The position numbers were made by a program, and so were the translations under genes. Of a stretch of DNA of 51,167 nt, positions 1-9,156 are shown piece after piece (positions within the stretch are counted from its first letter, which is position 1; every line of letters starts with the position of its first letter). The stretch comes from DAOPZC01 sp035353175 (GTDB lineage: Bacteria; Verrucomicrobiota; Kiritimatiellia; RFP12; UBA1067): positions 1 through 51,167 of the forward strand of contig DAOPZC010000034.1 in NCBI GenBank assembly GCA_035353175.1. The letters run 5' to 3'. Under the pieces are notes generated by a model. The model was not told the origin of the DNA. It was given only the letters and a program-made list of their open reading frames with translations, and made no database searches.

Positions 1-3000
1 GCCACCAACAACGCGCTTTTCGGCGTCGGGGCGGTGGAAACGTGGTCGGGATGGGACTACCCGTTGAGCGGCGCGATCGCGGTCGTCCGCGTACACGACG
101 GTACCCTGAGCGCCGCGGACGTGCTGAACAACTTTCAGGTTGAATGCGGACGTTTTGGCCTCGAATGGCAGAATGCGGGAACAGCCTCTTGGAACACTCC
201 GGCGAACTGGCAAAGCGGCGCAATTCCGCCGGCCGGCAGTCCGGTTTATATCAACAACGGCGGTACGCCGGTCTATGACGGCGCGCCTTACGCCGACGGC
301 GTCAGCACCAGCCTGTTACATGCTGTGAATGGCGGTTTGACGGTTGCGGGCGGCGTGTACACGGCGCAGCCGTGGATTCTGGACTCGACGGTCCGTTTGG
401 GTTTCAATGCGGGGGCGGCGTTTAGTCTGGGCGTCGCGGGCGGCGTCTTCAACGCGGGAGCCAACACGTTGCGGCTCGGCGATGCCGCGGGGGCGACCGG
501 GACTGTCAGTTTTGCGACGGGGGGGCGGTTGATCACGCAGCGCATCCAAAAAGGCAGCGGCACTGCGCAGATCACGGCGGATGGCGGCACGTTGCAGGCG
601 GTCGGTTCGGCAACCGATTTTCTGCAGGGCCTCGACAGTGCCAAGGTCAAGGCGGGCGGCCTGACGTTCGATGTGCCGACCAACGTGTCCATCACCGTCG
701 CCCAGGCCTTGCAGGAAGACGCCGCGAGCCGCGGCGGCGGGCTTTCGAAAGTCGGCCCGGGCACACTCACTCTCAGCGGCGCCAACACGGTCACCGGTGC
801 GCTGGCGGTCGCGGGCGGCTCGCTGGTGATCCAGAGCGGCGCGCTCTCCTCCGGCTTCGCCGCGCCGGTCACGCTGTCGGACGGCGGCAACATCGGCTGG
901 AACCAGACGGGCGGGGCCACGATCCTGGCCAATCATCTGACCGCAGGCTCGTCGGGTTCGCTGACGCTCTATGTGGCCAACACCAACGACAGCATCAATC
1001 TTTCCTCCGTTTCCAACGTGACGCTGCGCACGGACGGCACGTTCACGTATACCGGCACGCTGACACCCTACACCAACCGCTTCCTCTTCGCGCCGAACAA
1101 CGGCACCGTGACCTTCTCCCAGCCGATCGCCGACCAGCCGGGCGTAGTGGGCCGCGTGGAGAGCCGGGGCACGGCGAGCGGCTGGCTGAAGCTCACCGGC
1201 GACAGCAGCTACACGGGCGGCACCCTGCTGGAGTCGGGCGGCCTCATCATGACGCACGCGAACGCGCTGGGCATGGGCACGGAAGGCGTGCAGGACATCG
1301 TCTGCGGCAGCGGGACAGTCCTGCGCGTGCAGACGCCGCTGAACAGCCCGTCGTTTTTCAGCCGCGTGGCGGCGGCCCCCTATATGTCTCTGCAGCTCAG
1401 CGGGGCGGGCCTGACCAACACGCTCGATTTCTCGTCCAGCCCCAACATCTTCACCGGCAGCGAGAACACCAGCGTGAAGAGCTACTTCGTCGGCACGCTC
1501 ACGCCCTATGGCAACACCTACCTGCTCGGCAACAGCGGCGTCGACGTCGGCGACCAGGCGTATGGCTTCGTCATCACCAACCTGACGGACGGCGCGGGCG
1601 GCGTGCCGCGCCGCGTGCTGATCAAAGGCGTCGGCGTGGTGGACACGCGCAACAGCGCCAACCATTCCGGCGGTACGCGTATCGAAGACGGCGGCAAGAT
1701 CGTCGTGACCGGCGACCGCGGCTTCGGCGCCGTGCCGGCCGTGTTCGACCCGTCCAACATCGTCTTCAACAACGGCGGCGTGTTCCGCACCGAGACCCCT
1801 TTTGTGACCCTCGCCAAAACGCGCGGCATCGTGTTTGGCCCAGGCACCACGCGCATCCACGCTTCGGGGGCTCTGCCCGCGCAGCTCATGATTCCGGGCG
1901 ACATCACCGGCACGAGCACCCTGCGCATGACGGACTGGGGCTGGGTCACCTTCGCGGGCTCGAACAACACCTACAGCGGACGCGTGCAGCTTGAAGGCAA
2001 TGTCGGGGCCCTGATGATCGGCAACGGCACGAATTTCAGCTGGACGTCGACGGGCGGCATCGTCGGCACCGGTTCCCGCAGCTGGCTCTACCTGAACAAC
2101 GGCGGCAGCGACACCTTCGCCGACGCCTTCTCGGGCAACGGCCTTCTGACCAAGAAAGGCCTTGGCACGGTGACGCTGGCGGCGGCGCAGACCCACAAAT
2201 ACCTGCCGACCAACACGGTCATCGAAGCGGGGACGCTGCGCTACGGCGTGCAGGACGCGCTGGCTTCGGGAGCGGGCTGGGGCGTGGTGGACCTCTGGGC
2301 CAACGCCTTCCTGGACGTGAACGGGTTCGCCGCGACGCTGAACGGCCTGACGGGCGGCGGCTGCGTGACCAACACGGCCGCGACGGCGGTCGGGCTGAAC
2401 GTGGGCTCCGACTCCCTCGCTTCGGCCTTTAGCGGCAGCTTCGCCTCTCCGATCACCCTCACCAAGGTTGGCACCAACGTTCTCACGCTGACCCATTTCA
2501 ACCCGACCCGCGAGCCGGTGACGGTCGCGGCGGGCACCTTGGCGTTGGGGCCCGGAACGGCGCTGACGAACGGCGTGGCCGTCTCGAACAGCGCGCGGGT
2601 CCAGGCGACCAGTTACCAAGGCCTGCGCAGCGAATACTACGATAACGCGTTTCAAGGCACCACGGGCGGGACGTGGCCTGGGTTGGGCACGACGCCCGAG
2701 GCGGTCGAAGCGGTGCTTGCGGGGCGTGCCCCTTCGCTGATCACGGGCAGCGGCAGCTTCGGCACCTACTTCGACTCCACCACCAACGGCGCGGCTTTCC
2801 CCGGCAAATACAGCGGTTCGGTCGATAAGTTCGCGGTTCGGTGGACCGGACGCTTCAACGCCGAGACGCCGGGCAGCTACTATTTCAATATCTTAGCGGA
2901 CGACGCATGCATGCTCTTCCTCGACGGGGCGCTGGTGGTCAACAACCGCACGGGCGGCGGCTGGGCGAGCGGGAGCGTGACGCTGACGCAAGGGCAGCAC

Positions 3001-5196
3001 GACATCATGATGTTCTTCTATGAAAACGGCGGCTTGCAGATCATCAGGATATGGATGACGCCTCCCGGCGGCACCTATGCGCAACTGCCCCAGCGCTTGC
3101 TGAGCACCTATCCCGTCACGGTCGCGGGCCTGGCCGGCGTGGCCGGCAGCCGCGTGGGCGTGGACGACTACGGCCAGCTGAACCTGATTGAGGCGGCGGA
3201 TACGACGTTCGGCGGCTTCGTCGGCGCGGGCCTCGGCAACGCGGTGATCGAGAAACAGGGCACGGGCGTGCTGACGCTGACCGACACCAGCAGCTTCTGC
3301 GGCCTCACGCGCCTGGTCGAAGGCGGCCTCACGCTCGCGGACGGCGTCTCGCACACCGGCGCGCTCGACGTGGTCAACGGCACGCTGACGCTCAGCGGCG
3401 GAACGAGCGTGGACACCGCGCCGGTGCTGATCGGGCCGCTTTCGGCCACGGCGGAGGGCGCGCTGGCCCTTGCCGCCAAGACCGTGCTGCGCATCAACCA
3501 GACGACGAACGGCACCTTCGCGGGAACGCTTGCGGGCGGCACGGCCGACAGCGTGATCGCCAAGGACGGCGCGGCCGAGCTGGTCATCGCGGGCGACGCG
3601 AGCGCCTATCCCGGCGCGTGGGAAGCGATGGCGGGCAATCTCGTGATCGGACCCGGCGGCCTGCTCGCGTCCGACGCGAGGATCGCGACCCGCGCGGGCG
3701 GCGCGCTGGTCTTCCGCAGCCCGACGAATCTCGTTTTCGCGGGCGCGATCAGCGGCACCGGCGCGGTGCGCAACGAGGGTCCGGGCGCGCTGACGCTCAC
3801 GGGCGAGATCTCGTGCGGCGTGCAGGTCGCGGCGGGCCAGACGGTCATCGTCAGCGGCGCCTCGTCGAGCACACTGGCATTGGGCGCCTGCATCAACGAG
3901 GGCACGTTGGTATTCGAACGGCAGGGCACCGTTCTGCTGTCCAAGCCGATCACCGGCAGCGGCCGCGTCTCGGTCGGGCCGGACACGACGCTTGCGGTGG
4001 GCCAGGGCGGCTACACCGACAGCCAGGAGATGCTGCTGAACGGCGGCACGCTGCTCTTGAATAACGGGTCGTCGCTGTTCTTCGACGACACGATGTGGGT
4101 GACGACCGGGGTGTCGCGCTTCGTCACGAACGCGTTGGGGCAGACGCTTCTTGAGCTCAACCCTAATCTTCCCAACACGCGGGGTGCCGCGTATTACCGC
4201 GAACGCGTCTCGACGGCCGCTCCGTGCGTCATCGATGTGACTTTCCACAAAGGGGTCAGCACAAATAGTCCCGGCGACGGGTTCGGCATTTTCTTCCAGA
4301 ACGACGCGCGCGGCACGCGCGCGCTGCCGAGCGCGTGGTATGAGGACGTCAGGACTTTTGCGCCCAGCTTCGGCTTCCAGTACTATTTGATGCCCGGCAA
4401 CTGCTATCTGGCGTGGGTCACGAACGGGGTGATCGCCGGCAGGGTGGATAATTCGCTCTTCACGCAAAACAACGGGCCCTTCAGCGCCCGGATGATTTTC
4501 GACGGCACGAAGATGGTCATCGACATGCAGCAGGGCGCAACCCGTTACAGCATGACCAACCTGACGGCGGGGGCCATGATGTCGGCGCTCATCGGCCCCG
4601 AGGCCTGGCTCGGTGTCGTCGGCGGCACGGGCGGCAGTTACGGCCAGCAGTTCATCGATGCGCTCACCTATACGTCGTTCGAAGAAACGGAGCGGACCTA
4701 CACGAACGATGTTGTGTTGGCTGCGGGCGCCGCCTCCACGTTGCAGGCGGCCTCGTCGGAGAACGGAAGCCAGCCGCTGGTGGTCGGCGATGTGGAGTTT
4801 GAGGCCGGCTCATCCCTCAGCGTCGTGCCGGCCGCAGGCACGGGTGCCAATGTGACGTTCGTCAGCCTGGGGAACGTGACGGTTTCCGGCAACGCGGCCT
4901 TGGCGATCACTTCGCAGAGCCAGGCGATCCTGCGCGGCGACACGTGGACCTTCATGGCGGGCGCGGTGCTGACCGTGACGGGCAAGGTGACGCTGCCAAC
5001 GACCGTGTACGTTGCGGTTGACGGCACGATCCCGGACGGCCGCATGAACCTGGCCGACTTCCGAAGCGCGGAGATCGAGAACCTGGCGGACGTGACGTTC
5101 GTGCTGGTCGGCGGCGACGCGACCGACCGCGTGAATTTCCGCGACGGCTGGCTCTACACGACCGGAACTCAGGGCACGATGATCCAGTTGCGGTGA
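1..5196 (+). CDS. Giant secreted beta-strand-repeat protein with PA14 and lectin-like modules (5' partial)
   Basis: The frame is open from base 1 with no stop, so the gene starts upstream; the first visible start codon is a GTG at 34, inside the end of a LamG/concanavalin-like fold. At least 1731 residues are present. Many Gly/Thr-rich repeats with the pattern 'GxGxLTLTGxNTYTGxTxVxxGTL' follow, typical of autotransporter-associated beta-strand repeats. A PA14-like module lies at about residues 873-1020 (window numbering): YYDNAF start, RWTG, DDACMLFLDG. An L-type-lectin-like module lies at about 1398-1560 (DGFGIFFQND). I see no beta-barrel, sorting tail or PEP-CTERM at the end. Inference: a large extracellular or surface glycan-binding protein. 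It is convergent with the permease gene and separated from it by a palindrome. Repeat class and modules are seen directly; substrate and export route are unknown. Confidence 0.85.
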   Translation, partial: ATNNALFGVGAVETWSGWDYPLSGAIAVVRVHDGTLSAADVLNNFQVECGRFGLEWQNAGTASWNTPANWQSGAIPPAGSPVYINNGGTPVYDGAPYADGVSTSLLHAVNGGLTVAGGVYTAQPWILDSTVRLGFNAGAAFSLGVAGGVFNAGANTLRLGDAAGATGTVSFATGGRLITQRIQKGSGTAQITADGGTLQAVGSATDFLQGLDSAKVKAGGLTFDVPTNVSITVAQALQEDAASRGGGLSKVGPGTLTLSGANTVTGALAVAGGSLVIQSGALSSGFAAPVTLSDGGNIGWNQTGGATILANHLTAGSSGSLTLYVANTNDSINLSSVSNVTLRTDGTFTYTGTLTPYTNRFLFAPNNGTVTFSQPIADQPGVVGRVESRGTASGWLKLTGDSSYTGGTLLESGGLIMTHANALGMGTEGVQDIVCGSGTVLRVQTPLNSPSFFSRVAAAPYMSLQLSGAGLTNTLDFSSSPNIFTGSENTSVKSYFVGTLTPYGNTYLLGNSGVDVGDQAYGFVITNLTDGAGGVPRRVLIKGVGVVDTRNSANHSGGTRIEDGGKIVVTGDRGFGAVPAVFDPSNIVFNNGGVFRTETPFVTLAKTRGIVFGPGTTRIHASGALPAQLMIPGDITGTSTLRMTDWGWVTFAGSNNTYSGRVQLEGNVGALMIGNGTNFSWTSTGGIVGTGSRSWLYLNNGGSDTFADAFSGNGLLTKKGLGTVTLAAAQTHKYLPTNTVIEAGTLRYGVQDALASGAGWGVVDLWANAFLDVNGFAATLNGLTGGGCVTNTAATAVGLNVGSDSLASAFSGSFASPITLTKVGTNVLTLTHFNPTREPVTVAAGTLALGPGTALTNGVAVSNSARVQATSYQGLRSEYYDNAFQGTTGGTWPGLGTTPEAVEAVLAGRAPSLITGSGSFGTYFDSTTNGAAFPGKYSGSVDKFAVRWTGRFNAETPGSYYFNILADDACMLFLDGALVVNNRTGGGWASGSVTLTQGQHDIMMFFYENGGLQIIRIWMTPPGGTYAQLPQRLLSTYPVTVAGLAGVAGSRVGVDDYGQLNLIEAADTTFGGFVGAGLGNAVIEKQGTGVLTLTDTSSFCGLTRLVEGGLTLADGVSHTGALDVVNGTLTLSGGTSVDTAPVLIGPLSATAEGALALAAKTVLRINQTTNGTFAGTLAGGTADSVIAKDGAAELVIAGDASAYPGAWEAMAGNLVIGPGGLLASDARIATRAGGALVFRSPTNLVFAGAISGTGAVRNEGPGALTLTGEISCGVQVAAGQTVIVSGASSSTLALGACINEGTLVFERQGTVLLSKPITGSGRVSVGPDTTLAVGQGGYTDSQEMLLNGGTLLLNNGSSLFFDDTMWVTTGVSRFVTNALGQTLLELNPNLPNTRGAAYYRERVSTAAPCVIDVTFHKGVSTNSPGDGFGIFFQNDARGTRALPSAWYEDVRTFAPSFGFQYYLMPGNCYLAWVTNGVIAGRVDNSLFTQNNGPFSARMIFDGTKMVIDMQQGATRYSMTNLTAGAMMSALIGPEAWLGVVGGTGGSYGQQFIDALTYTSFEETERTYTNDVVLAAGAASTLQAASSENGSQPLVVGDVEFEAGSSLSVVPAAGTGANVTFVSLGNVTVSGNAALAITSQSQAILRGDTWTFMAGAVLTVTGKVTLPTTVYVAVDGTIPDGRMNLADFRSAEIENLADVTFVLVGGDATDRVNFRDGWLYTTGTQGTMIQLR

Positions 5197-5223
5197 GACC
5201 AGGAGAATGCGGTGCGCGCGGAC

Positions 5224-5244
5224 GGCGGTTTCGGAGAAACCGCC
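5224..5244. repeat. GC-rich perfect palindrome between convergent genes
   Basis: Nine-base arms GGCGGTTTC (5224-5232) and GAAACCGCC (5236-5244) flank a 3-base loop. The hairpin lies between the convergent beta-strand-repeat gene and the permease gene and is followed by CTACCGG rather than a T-run. It is therefore either a bidirectional hairpin helping termination or one copy of a dispersed intergenic palindrome. Confidence 0.5.
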
Positions 5245-5356
5245 CTACCGGCGGGACGACTGGACAAGGCGTTCGCGCGAGAATGCGGCGCGCCGGTAGC
5301 TTGCGGAAGGATTCCATGAAACGCCCCATCAAGCGTCTCCGTTCGACACCGCCCGC

Positions 5357-7018
5357 CTAAGTCCGGAAAAGCGCGCCGAGCTTCTTGCCCAGCAGGAGGC
5401 TGCTGCCCGCGAGGGTCACGGTGAGGAAGAGCATGGCCCAGACGCCGAGCGCGGCCGCGAGGTAGCGCCCGATGCCCACGAGCTGAAACAGCTCGAAGAT
5501 CGTCTTGGTGATGGGATAGTACTCCATCTTCTGGGCCAGCATCAGACTGTCCGAGACCTCGAGCATGCTGAAGGCGAAGGCCAGCAGCGTCCCGGCGATG
5601 AGGTTCGCGAGGATCAGCGGCAGGGTCACGCGCCGCAGGACGGCGAGCGGCGGCGCGCCGAGGTTGGCGGCCGCCTCCTCCAGCGTGACGGAGGTTTGCT
5701 GCAGGCCCGCCACGGCCGCGCGCACCATGTAAGGCAGGCGGCGCACGGCGTAGGCGACCACCAGGAAGAGCGTGGGGTTCTCGCGGAGGTCGAGCAGCGT
5801 GGCCAGCGCGGGGTGCGCTTTGACGGCGGGCAGCGCGGCCAGCGTGGCGCTGACGGCGATGAAGCCGAACGCCATCACCAGCCCCGGCACGGCGAGCGGG
5901 ATCATGGCCAGCGCGTCCAAGGCGTGGCGGACGCGGATGCGCGACCGCACCAGGACCCAGGCCACGGCGACGCCCAGCACGAGGTTGGCGACGACGGCGA
6001 GCGCCGAAAAGAACAGGCTGTTGCGGATCGCGTCGAGGGTCATGGCGTGGCCCAGCGCCGCGGCGTAGTTCGCGGTGGTGAGCGCGGCCGGCAGGGCCGT
6101 GCGGTACCACGCGCCGGGAACCGAGAAGCTGGTGAGGAGCACTCCCGCGTGCGGCGTGAGCGCCAGCAGCGAGACCGCGAGGAACGGCAGCGCCACGAGC
6201 GCGCCTTTCAGGCCGCGGGCCTGCCGGGGCGCGTACGGCGTGGCGCCCTTGGCCTGCATGGCGTAGGCCCGGCCGCCGAAGAGCAGGCGGCTGAGCGCGT
6301 AGAGCGCCACGCTGGCGCAGAGCACCACCGTCACCAACGCGAAGGGGAACGGGCTCGCGCTGATTTCCTTGAGCTCGTCGTAGACCTGCACGGCGGCGCA
6401 GCGCGAATAATTCATGATGAGCGGCGTGCCGAGCTCCGTGAAGGCGGCGATGAAGACCAGCGTGCCGCCAGCGAAAAGGCCGGGCATGACCAGCGGCAGC
6501 GTCACGCGCCGGAAGCGCGTCCAGCCGTTCGCGCCGAGGTTTTGGGCGGCCTCGTCCAGGGCGGGGTCGATGTTGGCCAGCGCGGCCGCGACGTTCAGGT
6601 AGATGATGGGGTAGAAGGACAGGGCCTGCAGGAGCACCACGCCGACGTAGCGCGACTGGCCGAACCAATCGATCGGCCCGCAGCCCAGCAGGGCGTTCAG
6701 CGCGCCGTAGGGGCCGAGCATCTGCATGAAGCCGATGGCGCCCACGAACGGCGGCAGCACCATCGGCACCAGCAGCAGCGCGGTGAGGATCCGCTGGCCG
6801 CGGAACGCGAACGTGTGCGCCAGCCACGCCAGCGGCACGGCGAGGGCCGTGGCCAGCGCGGTGGTGCCCAGCGCGATCCGCAGGCTGTTGAAAAGCCCTT
6901 CCGCGTAGATCGGGTTCTTGAACACGCCGGTCAGATAGCGGGCGGTCAGGTGTCCGTTCACGTAAAACCCGCCGCTCACCACGGTGAGCACGGGCCACAC
7001 GAGCGTCAGCCCGAACAC
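5357..7018 (-). CDS. Fused two-domain ABC transporter permease, Fe3+ (FbpB) type
   Basis: A 553-residue integral membrane protein with two homologous binding-protein-dependent permease halves. Each half carries an EAA loop: EAAQNLGA..RVTLPLV near residue 156, and EEAAANLGA..RVTLPLI near residue 446. This duplication is typical of FbpB/SfuB/HitB-type ferric iron permeases. The start is doubtful. The GTG at 7018 is the only ATG/GTG/TTG near the N-terminus, but the frame stays open to 7066 and encodes a charged-then-hydrophobic stretch (RDRTAWLLFGLLAGV) that looks like the real start of the first membrane helix. It directly follows the rubrerythrin gene on the same strand. No ATPase or substrate-binding protein is visible, so iron as substrate rests on family resemblance only. 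Confidence 0.85.
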   Translation of the reverse strand: MFGLTLVWPVLTVVSGGFYVNGHLTARYLTGVFKNPIYAEGLFNSLRIALGTTALATALAVPLAWLAHTFAFRGQRILTALLLVPMVLPPFVGAIGFMQMLGPYGALNALLGCGPIDWFGQSRYVGVVLLQALSFYPIIYLNVAAALANIDPALDEAAQNLGANGWTRFRRVTLPLVMPGLFAGGTLVFIAAFTELGTPLIMNYSRCAAVQVYDELKEISASPFPFALVTVVLCASVALYALSRLLFGGRAYAMQAKGATPYAPRQARGLKGALVALPFLAVSLLALTPHAGVLLTSFSVPGAWYRTALPAALTTANYAAALGHAMTLDAIRNSLFFSALAVVANLVLGVAVAWVLVRSRIRVRHALDALAMIPLAVPGLVMAFGFIAVSATLAALPAVKAHPALATLLDLRENPTLFLVVAYAVRRLPYMVRAAVAGLQQTSVTLEEAAANLGAPPLAVLRRVTLPLILANLIAGTLLAFAFSMLEVSDSLMLAQKMEYYPITKTIFELFQLVGIGRYLAAALGVWAMLFLTVTLAGSSLLLGKKLGALFRT

Positions 7019-7066
7019 GCCGGCCAGCAGGCCGAAAAGCAGCCACGCTGTACGGTCGCGGAGCGT

Positions 7067-7561
7067 TTAGAGGACCTCATCCCATTTCAGCGCGCCGCAC
7101 ACCGGGCACTGATCCGGATGGCTGTCGGCCACCGTGTGCCCGCATACCGGGCAGACGTAGAATTTCTGCGCGGCAATGTCTTTGCCCTCCTGGACAGAGG
7201 CCAGTGCGGCGGAGTAGAGGTCGAAATGGGTCTTCTCGACGGCCATCGCAAAGGCGAACGAACGCTCGGCGGCGGCCTGTCCCTCCGCCTTCGCGGCGGC
7301 CACGTAGGGGGGGTACATCTCCGTGAACTCGAAACGCTCGCCGGAGGCGGCGTCCTTCAGGTTCGCCACGGTGTCGCCGATGCCGCCCATGGCGCGGAGG
7401 TGGGCATGCGCGTGGACCGTTTCGGCGTGGGCGGCGGCGCGGAAAAGCTTGGCGATGCCGGGCCGTTGCTCCTGGTCCGCCTTCTTGGCGTAGGCGAGAT
7501 ATTTGCGGTTGGCCTGGCTCTCGCCGGCGAACGCGTCCTTCAGATTGTCGAGGGTCGCCAT
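7067..7561 (-). CDS. rbr: Rubrerythrin
   Basis: A 164-residue protein with an N-terminal ferritin-like four-helix domain and a C-terminal rubredoxin-like zinc/iron site. Diiron ligands are visible as E14, E47-x2-H50 and E109-x2-H112; the rubredoxin cysteines form two CPVCG knuckles near the C-terminus. Rubrerythrins reduce hydrogen peroxide in the cytoplasm of anaerobes and microaerophiles using electrons from NAD(P)H-linked rubredoxin systems. It is somewhat shorter than the classical protein of about 190 residues, mostly in the linker. AAGGAG lies about 13 bases before the ATG. The permease gene follows at once on the same strand, suggesting co-transcription and a link between peroxide defence and iron handling. 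Confidence 0.95.
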   Translation of the reverse strand: MATLDNLKDAFAGESQANRKYLAYAKKADQEQRPGIAKLFRAAAHAETVHAHAHLRAMGGIGDTVANLKDAASGERFEFTEMYPPYVAAAKAEGQAAAERSFAFAMAVEKTHFDLYSAALASVQEGKDIAAQKFYVCPVCGHTVADSHPDQCPVCGALKWDEVL

Positions 7562-7612
7562 CGGTTCATTTCTCCTTATTTCTGTCCGGTCCGGGGCCGG
7601 CGCCTTCGCCGA

Positions 7613-7631
7613 CCCTGATTATTAGACAGGG
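7613..7631. promoter_or_regulatory. Inverted repeat upstream of rubrerythrin
   Basis: CCCTG (7613-7617) and CAGGG (7627-7631) flank an AT-rich 9-base centre (ATTATTAGA), 52 bases upstream of the rubrerythrin start. Position and AT-rich centre would suit an operator or the -10 region of the minus-strand promoter, but the sequence does not match a Fur or PerR box well enough to name a regulator. Confidence 0.25.
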
Positions 7632-7714
7632 CTAACATCTTAACGGAGCCGGCGGTGAAACGCAAGCGCCAACCCGCCCGGCGCAAAAAATCTTACTATT
7701 TTCCATCTTTCCCC

Positions 7715-7744
7715 TTGCGCGAGGTCGGCGAGATACGCTATTGT
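7715..7744 (+). promoter_or_regulatory. Candidate sigma70-type promoter of rpmE
   Basis: TTGCGC (7715-7720) and TATTGT (7739-7744) are separated by 18 bases and end 30 bases before the rpmE start. Both boxes are weak matches, so this is tentative. Confidence 0.3.
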
Positions 7745-7774
7745 TTTCATCCCGTATCACGGAAAGGCTTTGTT

Positions 7775-7981
7775 ATGAAGAAGGATATCCATCCCAAGTA
7801 TGAAGACGCGACGATCACCTGTGCCTGCGGCAACGTGATCCACACGCGTTCGACGAAGAAAGAAATGGTCGTCAACACCTGTTCGGCCTGCCACCCCTAT
7901 TTCACGGGACAGCAGACCATGATGGACACCGAGGGCCGTGTTGACCAGTTCATGAAGCGCTACAGCATCAAGAAGGCTTAG
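7775..7981 (+). CDS. rpmE: 50S ribosomal protein L31, zinc-binding (C+) form
   Basis: Start chosen at ATG 7775, giving MKKDIHPKY, the canonical L31 N-terminus, with GGAAAGG (7761-7767) as ribosome binding site. The in-frame upstream ATG at 7655 would add 40 basic residues not found in the family. The 68-residue protein has four cysteines, C16, C18, C36 and C39, which define the zinc-binding paralogue; zinc-free L31 lacks these. It binds the large subunit at the intersubunit bridge. A strong intrinsic terminator follows directly, so it is probably a single-gene transcript. Confidence 0.97.
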   Translation: MKKDIHPKYEDATITCACGNVIHTRSTKKEMVVNTCSACHPYFTGQQTMMDTEGRVDQFMKRYSIKKA

Positions 7982-7994
7982 CTCGGTTTCGCAT

Positions 7995-8040
7995 AAACGG
8001 GTCGGGAGGCGCGGGCAGAATGCGCATCTCGGCCCGTTTT
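7995..8040 (+). terminator. Rho-independent terminator after rpmE
   Basis: The strand 7995-8012 pairs with 8022-8039 to form an 18-position stem with one A/G mismatch and two G-T pairs. The loop is 9 bases and the stem ends in TTTT. It starts 14 bases after the rpmE stop. It covers the upstream in-frame ATG at 8020, which argues that prfA starts later, at 8050. Confidence 0.8.
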
Positions 8041-8049
8041 GTGTTTGGC

Positions 8050-9141
8050 ATGATCGACAAGGCACAAATCCAGCGGGTGCTCGACAAGGTGCAGGCTGCC
8101 GAGGCGGCGCTGTCTGACCCCGCCGTGCTGGGCAACCCCAAGGTCTACCGCGAGAAAGTGCGGGAGCACGCGGCGCTGAAGAAGCTCGAGGGGGCGGCCA
8201 ACGCCTATTTCCGGCGGCTGGACGACCTGGAGGGCAACCGCGAGCTCGCCGACGATCCCGCGGGCGACCCGGAACTTGCCGCGATGGCCCGCGAGGAGAT
8301 CGCCCGCATCGAGGCGGAGCTTCCGGACGCCGAACGCCTGGTCTTGTCCGGGCTCTTGCCCGCCGAGCCGGTCGACGCGCGCAATGCCGTCTTCGAGATC
8401 CGCGCCGGCACGGGCGGTGAGGAGGCCGCGCTATTCGCCGCGGTGCTCTTCCGCATGTACTCCCGGTTTTGCGATGCGAAGGGCTGGAAGATTTCGGTCA
8501 TCGACGCCAACGCCACGGAGCTGGGCGGCTACAAGGAGGTCGTCTTCACGGTCATCGGCGAAGGGGCCTACGGCGCGTTCAAGTTCGAAAGTGGCGGCCA
8601 CCGCGTGCAGCGCGTGCCGGAAACCGAGGCGCAGGGCCGCATCCACACCTCGGCCGCCACGATCATCGTGTTTCCGGAAGCCGACGAAGAGGACGACATC
8701 GAGTTGCCGGAGGGCGAGTTGCGCGTCGACATCTTCTGCGCGGGCGGCCATGGCGGCCAAGGGGTGAACACCACCTACTCGGCGATCCGCATCACCCACC
8801 TGCCCACCGGCCTGGTGGCGCAGTGCCAGGACGAGCGCTCGCAGCACCGGAACAAGGAAAAGGCGCTGGCGGTGCTCAAGTCCCGCATCCTCGACCAGCG
8901 GCGACAGGCGGAGGAGGCGAAACTCGGCCAGACGCGCCTCGACCTGCGCGGCTCCGGGGATCGCAGCCAGCGCATCCGCACCTACAATTTCCCGCAAAAC
9001 CGCATGACCGATCACCGCGTGAACCTCACGCTCTACAGCCTCGACCGGATTGTGGAGGGCGAGCTGACCCCGTTGCTCGACGCGCTCCATACCTACGACC
9101 TGGACCAGCGGCTCAAAGCCGAATTGGGAATGGGCGAATAG
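8050..9141 (+). CDS. prfA: Peptide chain release factor 1 (RF1)
   Basis: A 363-residue class I release factor that reads UAA/UAG and triggers peptidyl-tRNA hydrolysis on the ribosome. The GGQ catalytic tripeptide is at 235-237 (GGHGGQGVN). The stop-codon-recognising P-x-T motif of RF1 is P190-E191-T192, not the SPF of RF2. Start choice: ATG 8050 gives MIDKAQIQRVL, matching the usual RF1 N-terminus. The ATG at 8020 has a better Shine-Dalgarno match (GGAGG at 8005-8009) but both lie inside the rpmE terminator hairpin. No second gene such as the prmC methyltransferase follows; the next gene is convergent after 15 bases. Confidence 0.96.
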   Translation: MIDKAQIQRVLDKVQAAEAALSDPAVLGNPKVYREKVREHAALKKLEGAANAYFRRLDDLEGNRELADDPAGDPELAAMAREEIARIEAELPDAERLVLSGLLPAEPVDARNAVFEIRAGTGGEEAALFAAVLFRMYSRFCDAKGWKISVIDANATELGGYKEVVFTVIGEGAYGAFKFESGGHRVQRVPETEAQGRIHTSAATIIVFPEADEEDDIELPEGELRVDIFCAGGHGGQGVNTTYSAIRITHLPTGLVAQCQDERSQHRNKEKALAVLKSRILDQRRQAEEAKLGQTRLDLRGSGDRSQRIRTYNFPQNRMTDHRVNLTLYSLDRIVEGELTPLLDALHTYDLDQRLKAELGMGE

Positions 9142-9156
9142 GGCGCGTTCCCGGCT

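Noticed and set aside
316..2655. Long minus-strand open frame (779 codons) opposite the giant repeat gene
   Set aside because: Arg/Ala-rich translation without domains, typical of the reverse of GC-rich Gly/Thr-coding DNA; the plus frame has clear repeat and PA14 modules.
5169..7046. Second long minus-strand frame over the permease
   Set aside because: Same region in another frame gives an Arg/Pro/Ala-rich product with no membrane segments; the permease frame has EAA loops.
7655..7774. 40-residue N-terminal extension of L31
   Set aside because: Not found in the family; the internal ATG has a ribosome binding site and the canonical N-terminus.
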